From contig CM059192.1 in NCBI GenBank assembly GCA_030323885.1, positions 62,737,593 to 62,801,592 of the forward strand: a DNA stretch of 64,000 nt, read 5' to 3'. Positions 24,801 to 36,800 of the stretch are shown here, piece after piece. How positions within the stretch are numbered: position 1 is the first letter of the stretch; every line of letters begins with the position of its first letter. The position numbers were made by a program, and so were the translations under genes. Under the pieces are notes generated by a model, which ran no database searches, was not told where the DNA came from, and saw only the letters and a program-made list of their open reading frames with translations. The stretch comes from Branchipolynoe longqiensis. Lineage: Eukaryota; Annelida; Polychaeta; Phyllodocida; Polynoidae.

Positions 24801-27800
24801 AATATTATGAACATACTATTCATGGGAGAATTGTATTCACATATATCCTGCAAGGAGCTAGTAAAGCCCATACTAATGATATATTTTGTTAGGTTCCTTG
24901 TTCAATATTAAACAAGTTATCAATTGTAACAGGTCACCTCTATTTGTTTCTATATGAAAACTGTCTTGGTTTTTAAATACGCCTTGATAAACTGAGACCG
25001 CTTGAAATTCAAGGGGTGGCCTCTACCTGATATTGACACGTTTCTATTATAGTCTCATCTGACCACGTGGGTCCGTTCAATAGAAGGCAATTCTTTCACA
25101 CACAATGAATAAAATACAATGGGGCATATTTTCATGAATATTTCACCTTTTTCACAAACAGGGTGGTGAGAAGCGAAGCACTCACCCGGAGTTTTCTTGA
25201 TATGATGTTCACGGTTGAAGCGGATAGATGTTTGTCCAAATGGACTCCGTTTTAGACCAGTGATCTTCTTTAATGACTCGAAGGCCACCCGTGGATCATT
25301 GTACGCACCGGGCGCAGGAGCAGAATCTTTGATCTGTCCAAATCTCTGCAATAAATGACCATTCTAGGTCATTGAGGTCAGCACAAGTTGCCACCATGCA
25401 CCACCTGTGGGAAAGCTCACTGAGTCAGTGCAAACTAAGCATGAGAAGGGTGATATTCGGAATATCACACGCATTGGGAAGCTGGTAGGTTAAGGTATGG
25501 GTATGACCAAATGGTGTGGTGCTGAACAAGAGTTACTAAAATATGTTTCATCGGAGCATTCAACTTAAAAAAATTCTTTGCCTATCTATTTCAAATTTCC
25601 ATTTCATTTAGTCAAATAACCACAATTTCCAAAGAAAATAATGCATAATGATTTTTATATGAAAATATAGATTTTATTTTTCTGAATAAGAAAAATTTCA
25701 TCATTCCTAGCAATGAACTGCCAGAAAGCACGAATGTGAGAGAAAATAAATGCTGGCTTTACTAAATATGTGATGTTGCTTGCGTGTGTTTATTGCGGTG
25801 TCATGTAAAATGCCAAAATATCTGATTTTTGCCTCAAATTTGGGAGTATTAAAAACCCTATAACCTTTGAACTAATCATTCGATTTTAATCAACTTTGTG
25901 TTTTTTTTCTTCTCCTGGAATAAGCTGTCGAACTGCATTAAAATATAGTACTTTCTATTGATTTGCAAAAATGAGTTGGGATACCTATTGGTAGAGGAGC
26001 TTACTCAGTCTAATTGAGTGATGGCAATCCTTTTGGAAAAATCCTCAGACTATTGAAGTAGGAATCAACAAGAACACACAAATGACTGGAGGTCCCACCA
26101 AAACCAGGAGCTGTGTAAAGATATTACTTGACTGCTGAGTATAGAAGTGAGTTCTTGTGAGTTCTTGGGATACCTGAGAGACAAGGTCTGATCTACATCA
26201 CACAGAATTGCAGAATCCACACATTCTGAAAGATAAGAAAAGTGTCACTGCTCTCTCTGAGGTATTGGATAGCTAGATTAATCCTTTTGAAGAAAACCAT
26301 GAATTAGGTTGCAAAGCAACAATAGCAACAGAAAATATGAGAAATGACCTAATTAAAAGCTCGTGAAAAAGACAAAGAACTATAGTTCAAATTTCAGGAA
26401 GAAAGGCTTCAATCTGATCCACCACTGAAACAAATTTCATAATCCATTGCCTAAGTTAAAACTGAAGACATTCTCGAGCATGAGGTAAGACTGTGGCTGG
26501 ATAGTAGTCATAGGCCAAAACCAAAGTCTCAAGATGAAAGAAGTATTCTGCCAACCTTTGGAACCCTTGACTTGGTCACTCTCAACACCAAATGGGGCAC
26601 CAAGAAAAACACCTCATAAAACAGTTACAGAAAAGTGTAGCACCAGCTGATGGTCTTCCCAATAACTGTAACCCTGCAACAGTTATTGATGGAATGTCCC
26701 TAGTTCCGAAATTAAAGAGGACGTAGCTATTTGTAAATGAGGCAATGGAGAGCAACAGTATATGTTGTCTTTGACACAGATGAAGAGATATATATAAAAA
26801 CAGTGGAGAGGATCCACAGAGGACAAGTTGATTGATTGATTGGTGGTTGCTTTACGCCGTGTCGGCAGCATAGGCCATATTCACGGCGAGAAATGTTTGT
26901 TTTTGTTCAAACCATCGCTTTTACATGTAAAAGCATACAATCAATTTTGTGTCAATGGACACTCATGAATTTTGTAAACTCACAATCATATAGCTAGATA
27001 AAAGTCTAAATGATAGTATTTTTCACTGATGAAATTTGTTTAAAAACCTATATGAGTTGGTACAAACCAGCTGCCCTCAAAAAGGCTAAAATGTTTTCTT
27101 GTTTTACTTTAGTAAAAAGGTCATGCATGTTGTTTGCAGTGTAAAATTGTTGGCGCAGGGCCATGAAATCCACACAGTTTAATAAAATGTGTTTTAATGT
27201 CAGTGGGGACTGACATCCAATACATTCAGGGGGAGGCTCCCCCTTGAGCAGAAAAACGTGTGTTAGCCACGAGTGGCCAATATGGCATCTTGTTAAAACA
27301 ACCTGGTCGTGTCGCCCTTCCAGGCGACTCTGCGGCAGTCCGTTCACGGAGGGGGTAATTCTATGGAGTTTGTTGTCTGGGTGTTCATCCCATTCGATCT
27401 GCCATAGGTTCCAAATGTATTTTTGAATGGTAGGTTTCAGATCAGAGTGGGGAATATGACAGTGTTCTAAAGGAGCAGTCAGGGCTCGAGTGGCCACTTG
27501 ATCTGCTCTCTCATTTCCTGGGATACCCACATGACTAGGCACCCAACATAGGTGAATGTCAAATTTTGCTATTGAAAGAGAGTTTAGTTTAATGAGTACT
27601 TTAAGTAGTATTGGGTGGTCCAGTTTCCTATTGTTTAAAGCCTGAAGGCAGGAAAAAGAGTCAGTGAAAATGATGAATTTATGAGTGGCTGAGGTTTCGA
27701 TGCACTCTAACGCAAGTAGGAGTGCTCATGCCTCAGCAGTAAAGATAGAACTCTGATCTGGAATCAATCAATCAATCAATAGTTCCATCCTCTAGTCGAG

Positions 27801-30800
27801 GGTTGGATGCAATGGTTCTCCACTTGTCCCGATGTTGTGCTGTTCTGATAGACTGTGAATAATTCAAGCCTGTCCACTGTGAAATATTTGTAAACCATGA
27901 TGTTCTTGGTCTCCCAATACGCGTACCTAATTCACGTCCGTGGACGATTGCTGCCGCAGAGACTCTGTTGTCTGTCTTTGACCCATCCGTGTAAACGGCT
28001 AGGTGGGCGCTAAAAGCGCTTCGCACATCGATAAAGCTTTCATGATATGAAAGTGGGTGCGTTTGACTTTTCTTCGACATGGCCAGCTGGAGGATGATGT
28101 TTGGTTTCCTCAGCTGCCAGGGAGGAACATCTGAATATTGTGAGGGTGCTATGTTATGTATATTTGCCCTCAGGGCCTCCAAATGAGGCTTTATTCTGAG
28201 GCCTAATGGCTTCATGTATGTTGGCCTTGATTCATAGAGGCGTTCATATGGTGGCATAAAAATGTAGTTATATGCAGGATTTAAAATATTTCCTTTTAAT
28301 TAAGGCTCTGGACGGGCAAGGTTCTAAACGCCCTCAGGGCCAGCCGAAGGCCTTGATGGTGTATAGTGTCTAACTGTGATATGTATGATTTCCTGGCTGA
28401 ACCATAAACAATACAGCCATAGTCCAATTTTGAACGTATTAATGTTCTATATAATTGGAGCAGAACAGTGCTGTCTGCTCCCCACTGTGTGTGGGCTAGA
28501 ACTTTTAAAATGTCCAGTCCCTTAAGGCATCTGGACTTTAAATACTTAATATGAGGGATAAAAGATAATTTGTTATCAAAGATGACTCCTAAAAACTTGT
28601 TCTCTTTGACGACTTTTATGGGATCATTTCCAATTGTTAAATTAGGTTCATGGTGCAAAGTCCGTAAAAGACAAAAGTGCATGCAAACGGTTTTCGATTT
28701 GGAGAATCTAAAACCATTTCCCATTGCCCATGAGGAAAGGCTATTTATATTTAATTGGAGCTGCCGTTCTATAGTGTTCATATTTTTACCTTTATAACAT
28801 ATTGAAAACTCATCTACACAGAGACTGCAGGATACAGTACTCTTAATGGATTTGACTATATTGTTAATTTTAATGCCAAAAAGGCTAACAGATAGAATGC
28901 TACCCTGAGGTACACCCATCTCCTGATCAAAAGGATCAGAGATGGTAGCATTGACCCGAACTCTAAAGTTCCGGTTTGATAAAAATTTAGAAATGAAAAT
29001 GGGCAAGCGCCCTCTAAATCCCATATTGAACAAATCCTTCAGGATGCCGTACTTCCATGTCGTGTCGTACGCCTTTTCAAGGTAGAAAAATACGGACACG
29101 ACATGTTCTCTGTTTATGAAGGCATTTCGAACGAATGACTCCAATCGGACCAAGTGGTCGAGGGTACTCCTCCCCCGCCTGAAACCACACTGGAAGTCGG
29201 TCAGATGGTGCTCCGACTCCAGGATCCAGACGAGGCGATCGTTAATCATTCGTTCAAAAGTTTTACAAATGCAACTTGTAAGCGCTATCGGGCGGTAGTT
29301 GCCCGGCTCGCTATGGTCTTTCCCCGGTTTGGGGATGGGAATAATGATGGCCTCTTGCCAGGAGGTTGGGATGTCTCCCGTGCACCAAATATTATTAAAA
29401 AGGTGCAGAAGCAGTTCTATTGGTGTTGGTGGGAGGTGTTTTAAAAATTGGTAGTGTATTTTGTCTGGACCTATTGCAGTGTCGTGCGATCTATTTAAAG
29501 CGTGCTTTAATTCATCTATTGTGAAAAAACTATTGTAGCGCTCAGTGTTATTAGATTTGAAATTTATAGATTGTCTTTCCAGGCGCAACTTCATCGTGCA
29601 AAGGCCGGAAGGCAGTTTTGCACAGATGAGTTCTGGGAGAAAGTACTGGCAAGAAGGTTGGCTATATCAATTACGGAAGTTAAAAGAATATTATTGTGTT
29701 TTAGGTGTTGGACCGATGAGCCAGCGTATTTCTGTTTTATTTTCCAGATCATGGTCCATACTTTAGCAAGTGGGGTGCGAGTGGTTATGCTGGAGACATA
29801 TTGTCTCCAACACAGCCTCCTCGCCTCCCTAATAATTCGGCGAGCCCGAGCCCTTAGAATTTTAAAGCGAACGTGGTTCTCAGAGGTAGGCCGCTGGAAG
29901 AACAGACGTTGCGCCTTTTACCGCTCATTGATAGCGTTCTTACAAGTTACATTAAACCAAGGATTTGTTATATGTTTTGGAAATGCCAAGGTCTTAGGAA
30001 TGGTTTCCTCTGCAATCGACCCCAAGATCTCTGTGAATGTTTTCATTGCAACAGGATCATTGCAGGCTACTCCCATGAACCTCTCACGGGCGAGTGACTG
30101 GAACAGTGACCAGTCGGCTTTGCTCAGCCGCCAACTCGGTTCCTTCCGGTTCCGAGCTGGTCCTTTAGTCGTAATCACGATAGGGAAATGGTCACTTCCA
30201 CAAAGGTCGTTCCAGACTCTCCATGAGAAGTCCAGCAGGAGAGCCGGTTGCAAAATAGTGAGGTCGATTACAGAGCAGGTCCCATACCCAGGATGAACAT
30301 AAGTATGGGACCCATCATTCAGAAAGCTTAAAGCACGATTGCTCAGGAACTTCTCAACTCCCCTGCCCTTTCTGTTTGTGTTTGCACCACCCCACATGGG
30401 GTTGTGTGCATTGAAGTCCCCCATTAAAATGTAGGGGGGAGGCAACTGATCAGCTAAAGTTTCTAAATCTTGTGTTGAAAATATGGAGTTAGGGGGGATA
30501 TATATGGAGCATATTGTAATGGTTTTATCTAGACTAATTCGAATGGCTATTGCTTGAAAAGTTGTATTTAAGGTGATAGGGGTGTGTATCAGATCTTCAC
30601 GCACCAGAATGGACGAGCCACCAGTGGCTCGTTCCCCATCCGGTGCATAAGAGTGATACATATTGTAGTGTTTTAAAGAAATCTGATCAGTAGTCTTTAT
30701 ATAGGTTTCTTGTAAGCAAAGGGCAAGAGGGTCAAGCCTCTCACAAAGCAATCGCACTTCATTGAAGTTTGCTCTAAAACCTCGGCAGTTCCATTGTATT

Positions 30801-33800
30801 ATATGTGTGCCTGTCATATTGGCGGCGTGACAGGCACACGTCCCACAAGTTTCACCTTGGGGGACACGCTATGGCCACGGCTCGGGGGAACCTCGGCCAT
30901 ATCAATATCCTCCAGTGCAGAAAACTGATTTCCGGTGGGGATGGGGGATGCTGCCCCTTGGGCATACGGCCCGATAGTGGTCCTTCGCGCACTAAAGGGC
31001 TTTTCTTTGTTACTTCTTTTTTTCCTTTTTCAATTTTTGTGTGTGTAGAACTTGAAGCCGTCTCTGTCTGAACAGAGGCAGACTTCATTTCTGATTTTTT
31101 TCCAATTGGCTTTACACTCGGACTCTGGGTCGGTGAGCGGGCCATGGGCCTCTCTCCCGACAGCCATGTGAAATCGGTCTGGCAATCGATTGTCCTGGTA
31201 ACGGGCTTTGCCACCGCGGCATAGCTCTTTGCAAGTGAAGGGGTAAGCCCCTCCACCTGTTTCCGAGCCTCCGGGTAGCTTATCCGGTTTTCAGTTTTAA
31301 CCCGCTGGATATGTTTCTCTTTCATCCAAACAGGACAATCCTTTGACATGGCCATATGGGGACCCAGGCAATTGGCACATTTTGCAGGGTTCTGACAATC
31401 AGTGTTGTCATGACCCGTCTGGCCGCATCGGAAGCAGGTTACCTCGTGTTTGCAATTATCCTTTCCATGTCCGTACTTTTGGCGCTTGAAACAGCGAAGA
31501 GGATTCGGGATAAAAGCATCCACGCCAACACTGAGGTAACCAACTTTAAGTTTCTGGGGCGGCACTGGTGTACTAAACGTGAGGATGTAGGTGTTTGTTT
31601 TAATTTCCTTACCTTCTTTCCGTATGGTTATCCTTCGAATGTTTTGTACACCTTGTGGTTTCAGCTCGAGTGCGATCTCATCCTCACCGACCTCACTTAG
31701 ATCTCTAGTTTGGATCACTCCTCTACTAGAGTTGAGGGTACGGTGAGGAGAGGCCTTTATGCCGACACCTGCCAACGTGCTTGCACGCTGCAGGTTGTCG
31801 GCTTGGGCCTTCTTTGCGCACTCAACCAGAAAATCATTCTTCATTCTTATGACCTTTTTGACGGTGCCCACTATCCCCTTGATGCCTTTATCAATGGCAA
31901 AGCAAGAGGGCTTGGCAGCCGAGTCAGTGAAAGCGATCACAATGAATCGCGGCCAATTTTTTTCTATAATGGGATCGTCGTTTTCGGAGTCCGAGTCTTT
32001 TCATTTTTGGGGGGTAGTTATTTGCCATATTTATTTACTAATTTTTCGTCGTCCTTGGTCCCCACCCACCACGGAGTCCTACAAGGGGATGTGCAGAGCT
32101 GCGGTATCCGTCAGATGCACACCAGGGATACAAGGACGGTATACTCAAATAATGAGGCAAAAAAATCTGCAGTCATTACTTGATTGACCCATTAGCCACC
32201 GCCTTCTAGGAATAGCTTTAGTTCACAGGTTGTGCAATAACGATTTTTCCACAGTAGGTTTGATCTGTTGTGTTTTGATGAATTTGATTACTATCCTAGG
32301 GCAAGGCGTGACCAGCCGATTGATTGGAGCGGGCCAATCCGACCACTCGTGTAGGTGAAGTCGGGGCCAAAGTGCGGTGTTGGATCGGTGAGAGCAATTG
32401 CTGCTCACCGTTCTCAAGCACCAGGATCCCTTCCTCCACCGACACGAGTTGCAACTCACGGCAAACGAGTCGCCCCATTTGTCGCCTTTTACGATCTGCA
32501 AGGGGGTGCAAGGGAACTATTCTACCCCCGTTCCCCACGGGGTCAGAGGACAAGTACAAGGCATCCAGTTCAAGGAAATAATAGCAACTCAACCTGTTAA
32601 GCAGTGGAGCGCGTTCTTAAAGCAAGTGAACAACAAAAATAGCCTCATCAAGTTCCTTGTCTAAGAGTGGCAGGAGATAAAGTACACAGAAAAGCTCTAA
32701 GGCAAAGCAGTGTTTCTAAACTGTTGTCAGACATGTCTGGTGTTTGTAAAGCATTGATTGGGATGCACATATTTACTGGTTATGACAGAGTGAGCATGTT
32801 TGGTAGAAAAGGAAACCTCAAAGTGCTAGAAATTCTAAAGAAAACAGTAGTGCTAAAGAACCTTTGACAGAGATGGGAAGCAGTTGGGCTGCATCACCTG
32901 AGTTGCATACTAAATTGCAGGAAGTAGTTTACCTGATGTACCTACCAAAACGAGCAACTACTAACATCAACAATCAACTTGCTGAGATATTATAATCTGT
33001 TGTGTGTACACAAAGGAGAAATTTAATCACACCAGCTTCCTCCTTCTAAAGATTTGTTATGAAAACATGCAAAAAGAGCCAAATACTGAGCCACAATTTC
33101 GAAAAGGAGCCTGCAATTGGATCACCGGGCACGGTGGCCGAATCGGTAAAGCACAGGCCTCGCATGCGGAAGATCTGGAGTTTGGTTCCTGGTCGAGTCA
33201 AACCAATGACTTAAAAATTGATACTTGTCGCTTCCTAGCCTGGTGCTCGCCATTATTAGGATAGGGCAAGGACTGGTTAGATCAGTGTCAGGATAATGTG
33301 ACTGAGTGGGATATTGGGTCATGGTGCCGGCGGCCTGATTTCCCGGTGGGGCAGCACTATCAAATCGCCATGAGTGCATACTGTCACAAGTCGGTACCCA
33401 TCCTGATATGACCTTAGATGTTGACAGGATGTAAAACAACAACAAACAAACAAGCAATTGGATCCTGAAACACCAAGTCCTATTGGTAAATGATGGAAAT
33501 GTGAAGGGGGCACTTTGAAGATTGACTGGATGAATGGATGGATGGATGACTAGCTTCACATGTGAGTGTCTTCATGTGAGTGTCTGCTACATGGTTTCAA
33601 ATTTAGACATGTTGTAAAATTTCCCGATATTTAGACATTGGTGGATGGTGTGAACTAGTCTATATTAATTACAATTGTATTTAAAAAGGTAAATGGTATA
33701 TAAAGCCAGAGGCATTATGGTATTATGTGATGCTGGTGATCATTTGCTGAGTTGATATAGACATTGTATAGTTATAGATAGTGTGAGGGGCATTACTTTG

Positions 33801-36800
33801 AGTGTGACAGAGCCTTGGGAGCTCTGCTCACATACCCCCTCCCCCCAAGTGTTATTTACAGATCACTGCACACCCAGACACAACAGGGCACTGTAGCCAT
33901 AAACAACCAAGGCTTGGATACAGGCAGGTTGGATGTTCATTGGTTGGTTGAAGAATGCCTAGTGCTGATTGGAGGAGCTGATCAGGTGTGACAGCCATCT
34001 TGGATTCATGAGACTATATAGTAATAAACCTGAGGGTATAAGCTCTCTTCTGTGCACTTTCTACTCTACCTTTCTCTTGCCTGTAGTGATTTCATATTTA
34101 GCGTACCTACACAACCACAGCTGCCAGCCGTCGACTTTACAATGTGTTGCATAAGGATCTGTAACAACCAGCCTCCACAGAAGACTGTGAGTCTGAGGAA
34201 ACTGAGGAAGATGAGGAAGATGAGGAGTCTGATGAAGACGACGAGGAAGATGTTTGTAAAATTTAGTATAATCCTGTATTCAATATATTTTGATCATCAA
34301 ATATCATGTATATCATGATTAGAATATTTCAGCCGTGTATTTGGCTTCTGTGTGTCTACATTCCAAAAAACCTTTTCAATTTTTGAAAAATTGGCTGTTG
34401 AGGGGGCGGGGAGGGACTTTGAAATGCTGTGATATCAAACAACCTAAACAATATTGATTGCTACCATGCTGAAATGAACTCCAGAAATACATAGATATGG
34501 TAGTTATACTAGACTTACCTGTAAGTTGACGTATTACAAGGATTCTTACGAATCTATGAATACGAAGGTAAGGATCAGGGGAGAGGTCAAGCTTGCGCAG
34601 GCCGGAAGTAGCCTCAGTATTCATAGTTGGAGGGAAGCAAAAAACCTAACACCAGGATCCGGACCCCTATCCCCCTTAAATATTCCTATAAATTTCTGTC
34701 AACCCTTAATCTTTTATCTTTATACTCAAGTTATCGGTTGTCCCTTCTCTCCTTTATAGGTGTGGGAGGGTGGGCCCCTGATCCTTCTTACCTTCGTATT
34801 CGTAGATTCGTAAGAATCCTAGTAATACGTCAACTTACAGGTAAGTCTCGTATAACTATCATATTCTTACTTCATCTTCCGAACACCGGAGACACTGATG
34901 CACCTCTGGTGGTATGTCCCTTGTACCTAGTGGTATCTATTCCTGCTAGGTTTAATACTTCAATGGTCCATCGGGCCAACGTTGACCTGGAGATAGGTCC
35001 GTGCGGTCCTATGTAAGAGAGTAAAAGTTGCGTATTTCCTCTCCTGACCTTCTCCGTTCTTTTCACATAACTTTTTATTGTTTTCACGACACATATTTTC
35101 CTGTCAGTTGGGTATTTGTAAAACCTCACCGAATCAAGCTGTTGACCTAATTGATTATGCTTCAGAAGCTTTTTCATTTTAAACACTGTAGAATCATTTG
35201 GCTGACCAGTGTGGGGCGACTACAATCGCCCTCATCCCGTCCTTCTGTAGTTTTCTTACTACCCAGGGGATGAGCCTGAACGGTGGGAAGCAATAAATAA
35301 AATTATTTCCCCAGTCAAATGAGAAAGTGTCTGTTTTCCAGTTTTTGGGTTCTGGTTCCCAGCTCATATATATAGTTAATTGGGCATTTAGTCGAGATGC
35401 GAACATGTCTATATTAGGTGTACCCCACTTTTCACATAAAATATCTTTAAATATTTTCATTTAATTTCCATTCCAAATGATCTGAGAACCTTCTAGAACA
35501 TAGATCTGGCAAGACGTTTTCTACACCAGGTATATGTGTAATCATTAACCAATTGTTATATAACTCTTCCCATTCGCATATCTTTACCGCTTTTTTTTTT
35601 TTTTTTTGTCCATTAGTTGTTTAAGCAGGGGAAATTTCAGTCATAGACGACTGGTCTTCCTCATTCCACTGCTGGTCGATAGAAAGCCCGAGCCTACACT
35701 TTTACCGACCCAAGGGATTTTTAACCTCCCACACCACATAGACATGGTATGAGAGCAACCGGCCTTTGATAACGCTGTAAGTTATACACAGCGGTGGAAA
35801 TCCAAATTGGCAGAGCTGGGGGCACGGGGAATCGAACCGCCAACCCTCAGATTAGGAGTCTGACCTAGAAAAAAGTCAGACACTCTAACCACTCCACCAC
35901 AGAGAAAGCCAAGCAATCCTCTGATTTTGTGCCCCCCATGTTTTTTACATAAGCAAGGGCAGTAGTATTGTCTGTTATCCTAATATGTTTATTTTCTATT
36001 CTACATAAACATTTTAGGCCAAAAGAAATTGCTTTTAGCTCTAATACATTTATGTGTGCCATTTCATCTGGATGCCAACATCCTCCTGTCTGAGTGGACT
36101 CTGTATGTGCCCCCCATCCCATGAGGGAAGCATCTGTTAGTAATTCTACATTGGGCTCCTCCCTTCTTATTTTCCTTGATCTCCTCAGATTTTTTAACCA
36201 CCAGTAAATATCTGACTTTCCTTCCTCCAAGATTCACATTTTATCATCAAAATCTCCTTTGCTTCTTTTTCATGCTTTAATTTGATCTCTTTCTAACTGT
36301 TTAAAGTGTGCCCCAGAGTAATCTACCGCTGGCGAGTATGCCACCATAAGGCCTACTATTCCAGCCACCTGCCGGATGATCGGAAACTCTTCTTCTAAAA
36401 TTTCTTCTACTGCTAATGACAATTTTTCCACTTTTTCTTCTGTTAGTGAAACTAACATTTCTGCTGAGTTTATATCAAACCCCAAAAACTTTAGACACCG
36501 AGTAGGTTTCAAGACAGATTTCACTCGGTTAACTGTGAACCCTAATGTTTCAAACATATCTACCAGCTCAGTTATTGCTAGCAAACAACCTTCATAAGTA
36601 CGTCCTATGACAAAACTATCATCCAAGTAGGGGAAACAGATATGTCCCCTTTCTCCCATCTCCGAGTAGATGGGCTTTAGCAATTTCGTTAAAAATGTGA
36701 GGTCCCGGCACCAGCCCATTTAGCAGGACCTGGTACTCGAGTAAACGTTTACCGATCCAAAATCTCAGGTATTTTCGTTGTTGCTTCTTTATATTTAAAG

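Larger units (their letters stand above)
26829..32543 (-). mobile_element. Full-length RNase H-bearing LINE (I/Nimb-like)
   Basis: This 5.7 kb insertion is flanked by a perfect 12-bp target duplication CAGAGGACAAGT (26,817-26,828 and 32,544-32,555). On the minus strand it begins ACCCCGTGGGGAACGGGGGT. It encodes ORF1 with zinc knuckles, then ORF2 with AP endonuclease, reverse transcriptase and RNase H, and ends in an (AATC)n tail. RNase H after RT places it in the I group of the Jockey superfamily; Nimb is my best guess. Mutations and a nested insertion show it is dead. Confidence 0.88.
26250..34266 (+). pseudogene. Broken gene of a repeat-associated invertebrate family ('FTGCD' family)
   Basis: Plus-strand coding pieces are ATVIDGMSLVPKLK (about 26,670), VYVVFDTDEEIYIKTVERIH (about 26,750-26,820), GIQFKEI and KQWSAFLKQVNNKNSLIKFL (32,558-32,660), ALIGMHIFTGYDRVSMFGRK (32,749-32,810), TPSPIGK and KIDWMNGW (33,470-33,540), and an acidic last part (about 34,180-34,266). 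They follow the order of an uncharacterised protein I know from many invertebrate genomes with a G-x-H-A-F-T-G-C-D motif, often multi-copy. It is interrupted by a LINE (26,829-32,543) and a SINE (33,124-33,453), and has stops and shifts of its own. Function unknown. The 5' limit is approximate. Confidence 0.6.

Noticed and set aside
34012..34150. LTR or core promoter at TATATAG/AATAAA words
   Set aside because: No paired LTR or primer-binding site was found; the stretch lies within the broken FTGCD-family gene.
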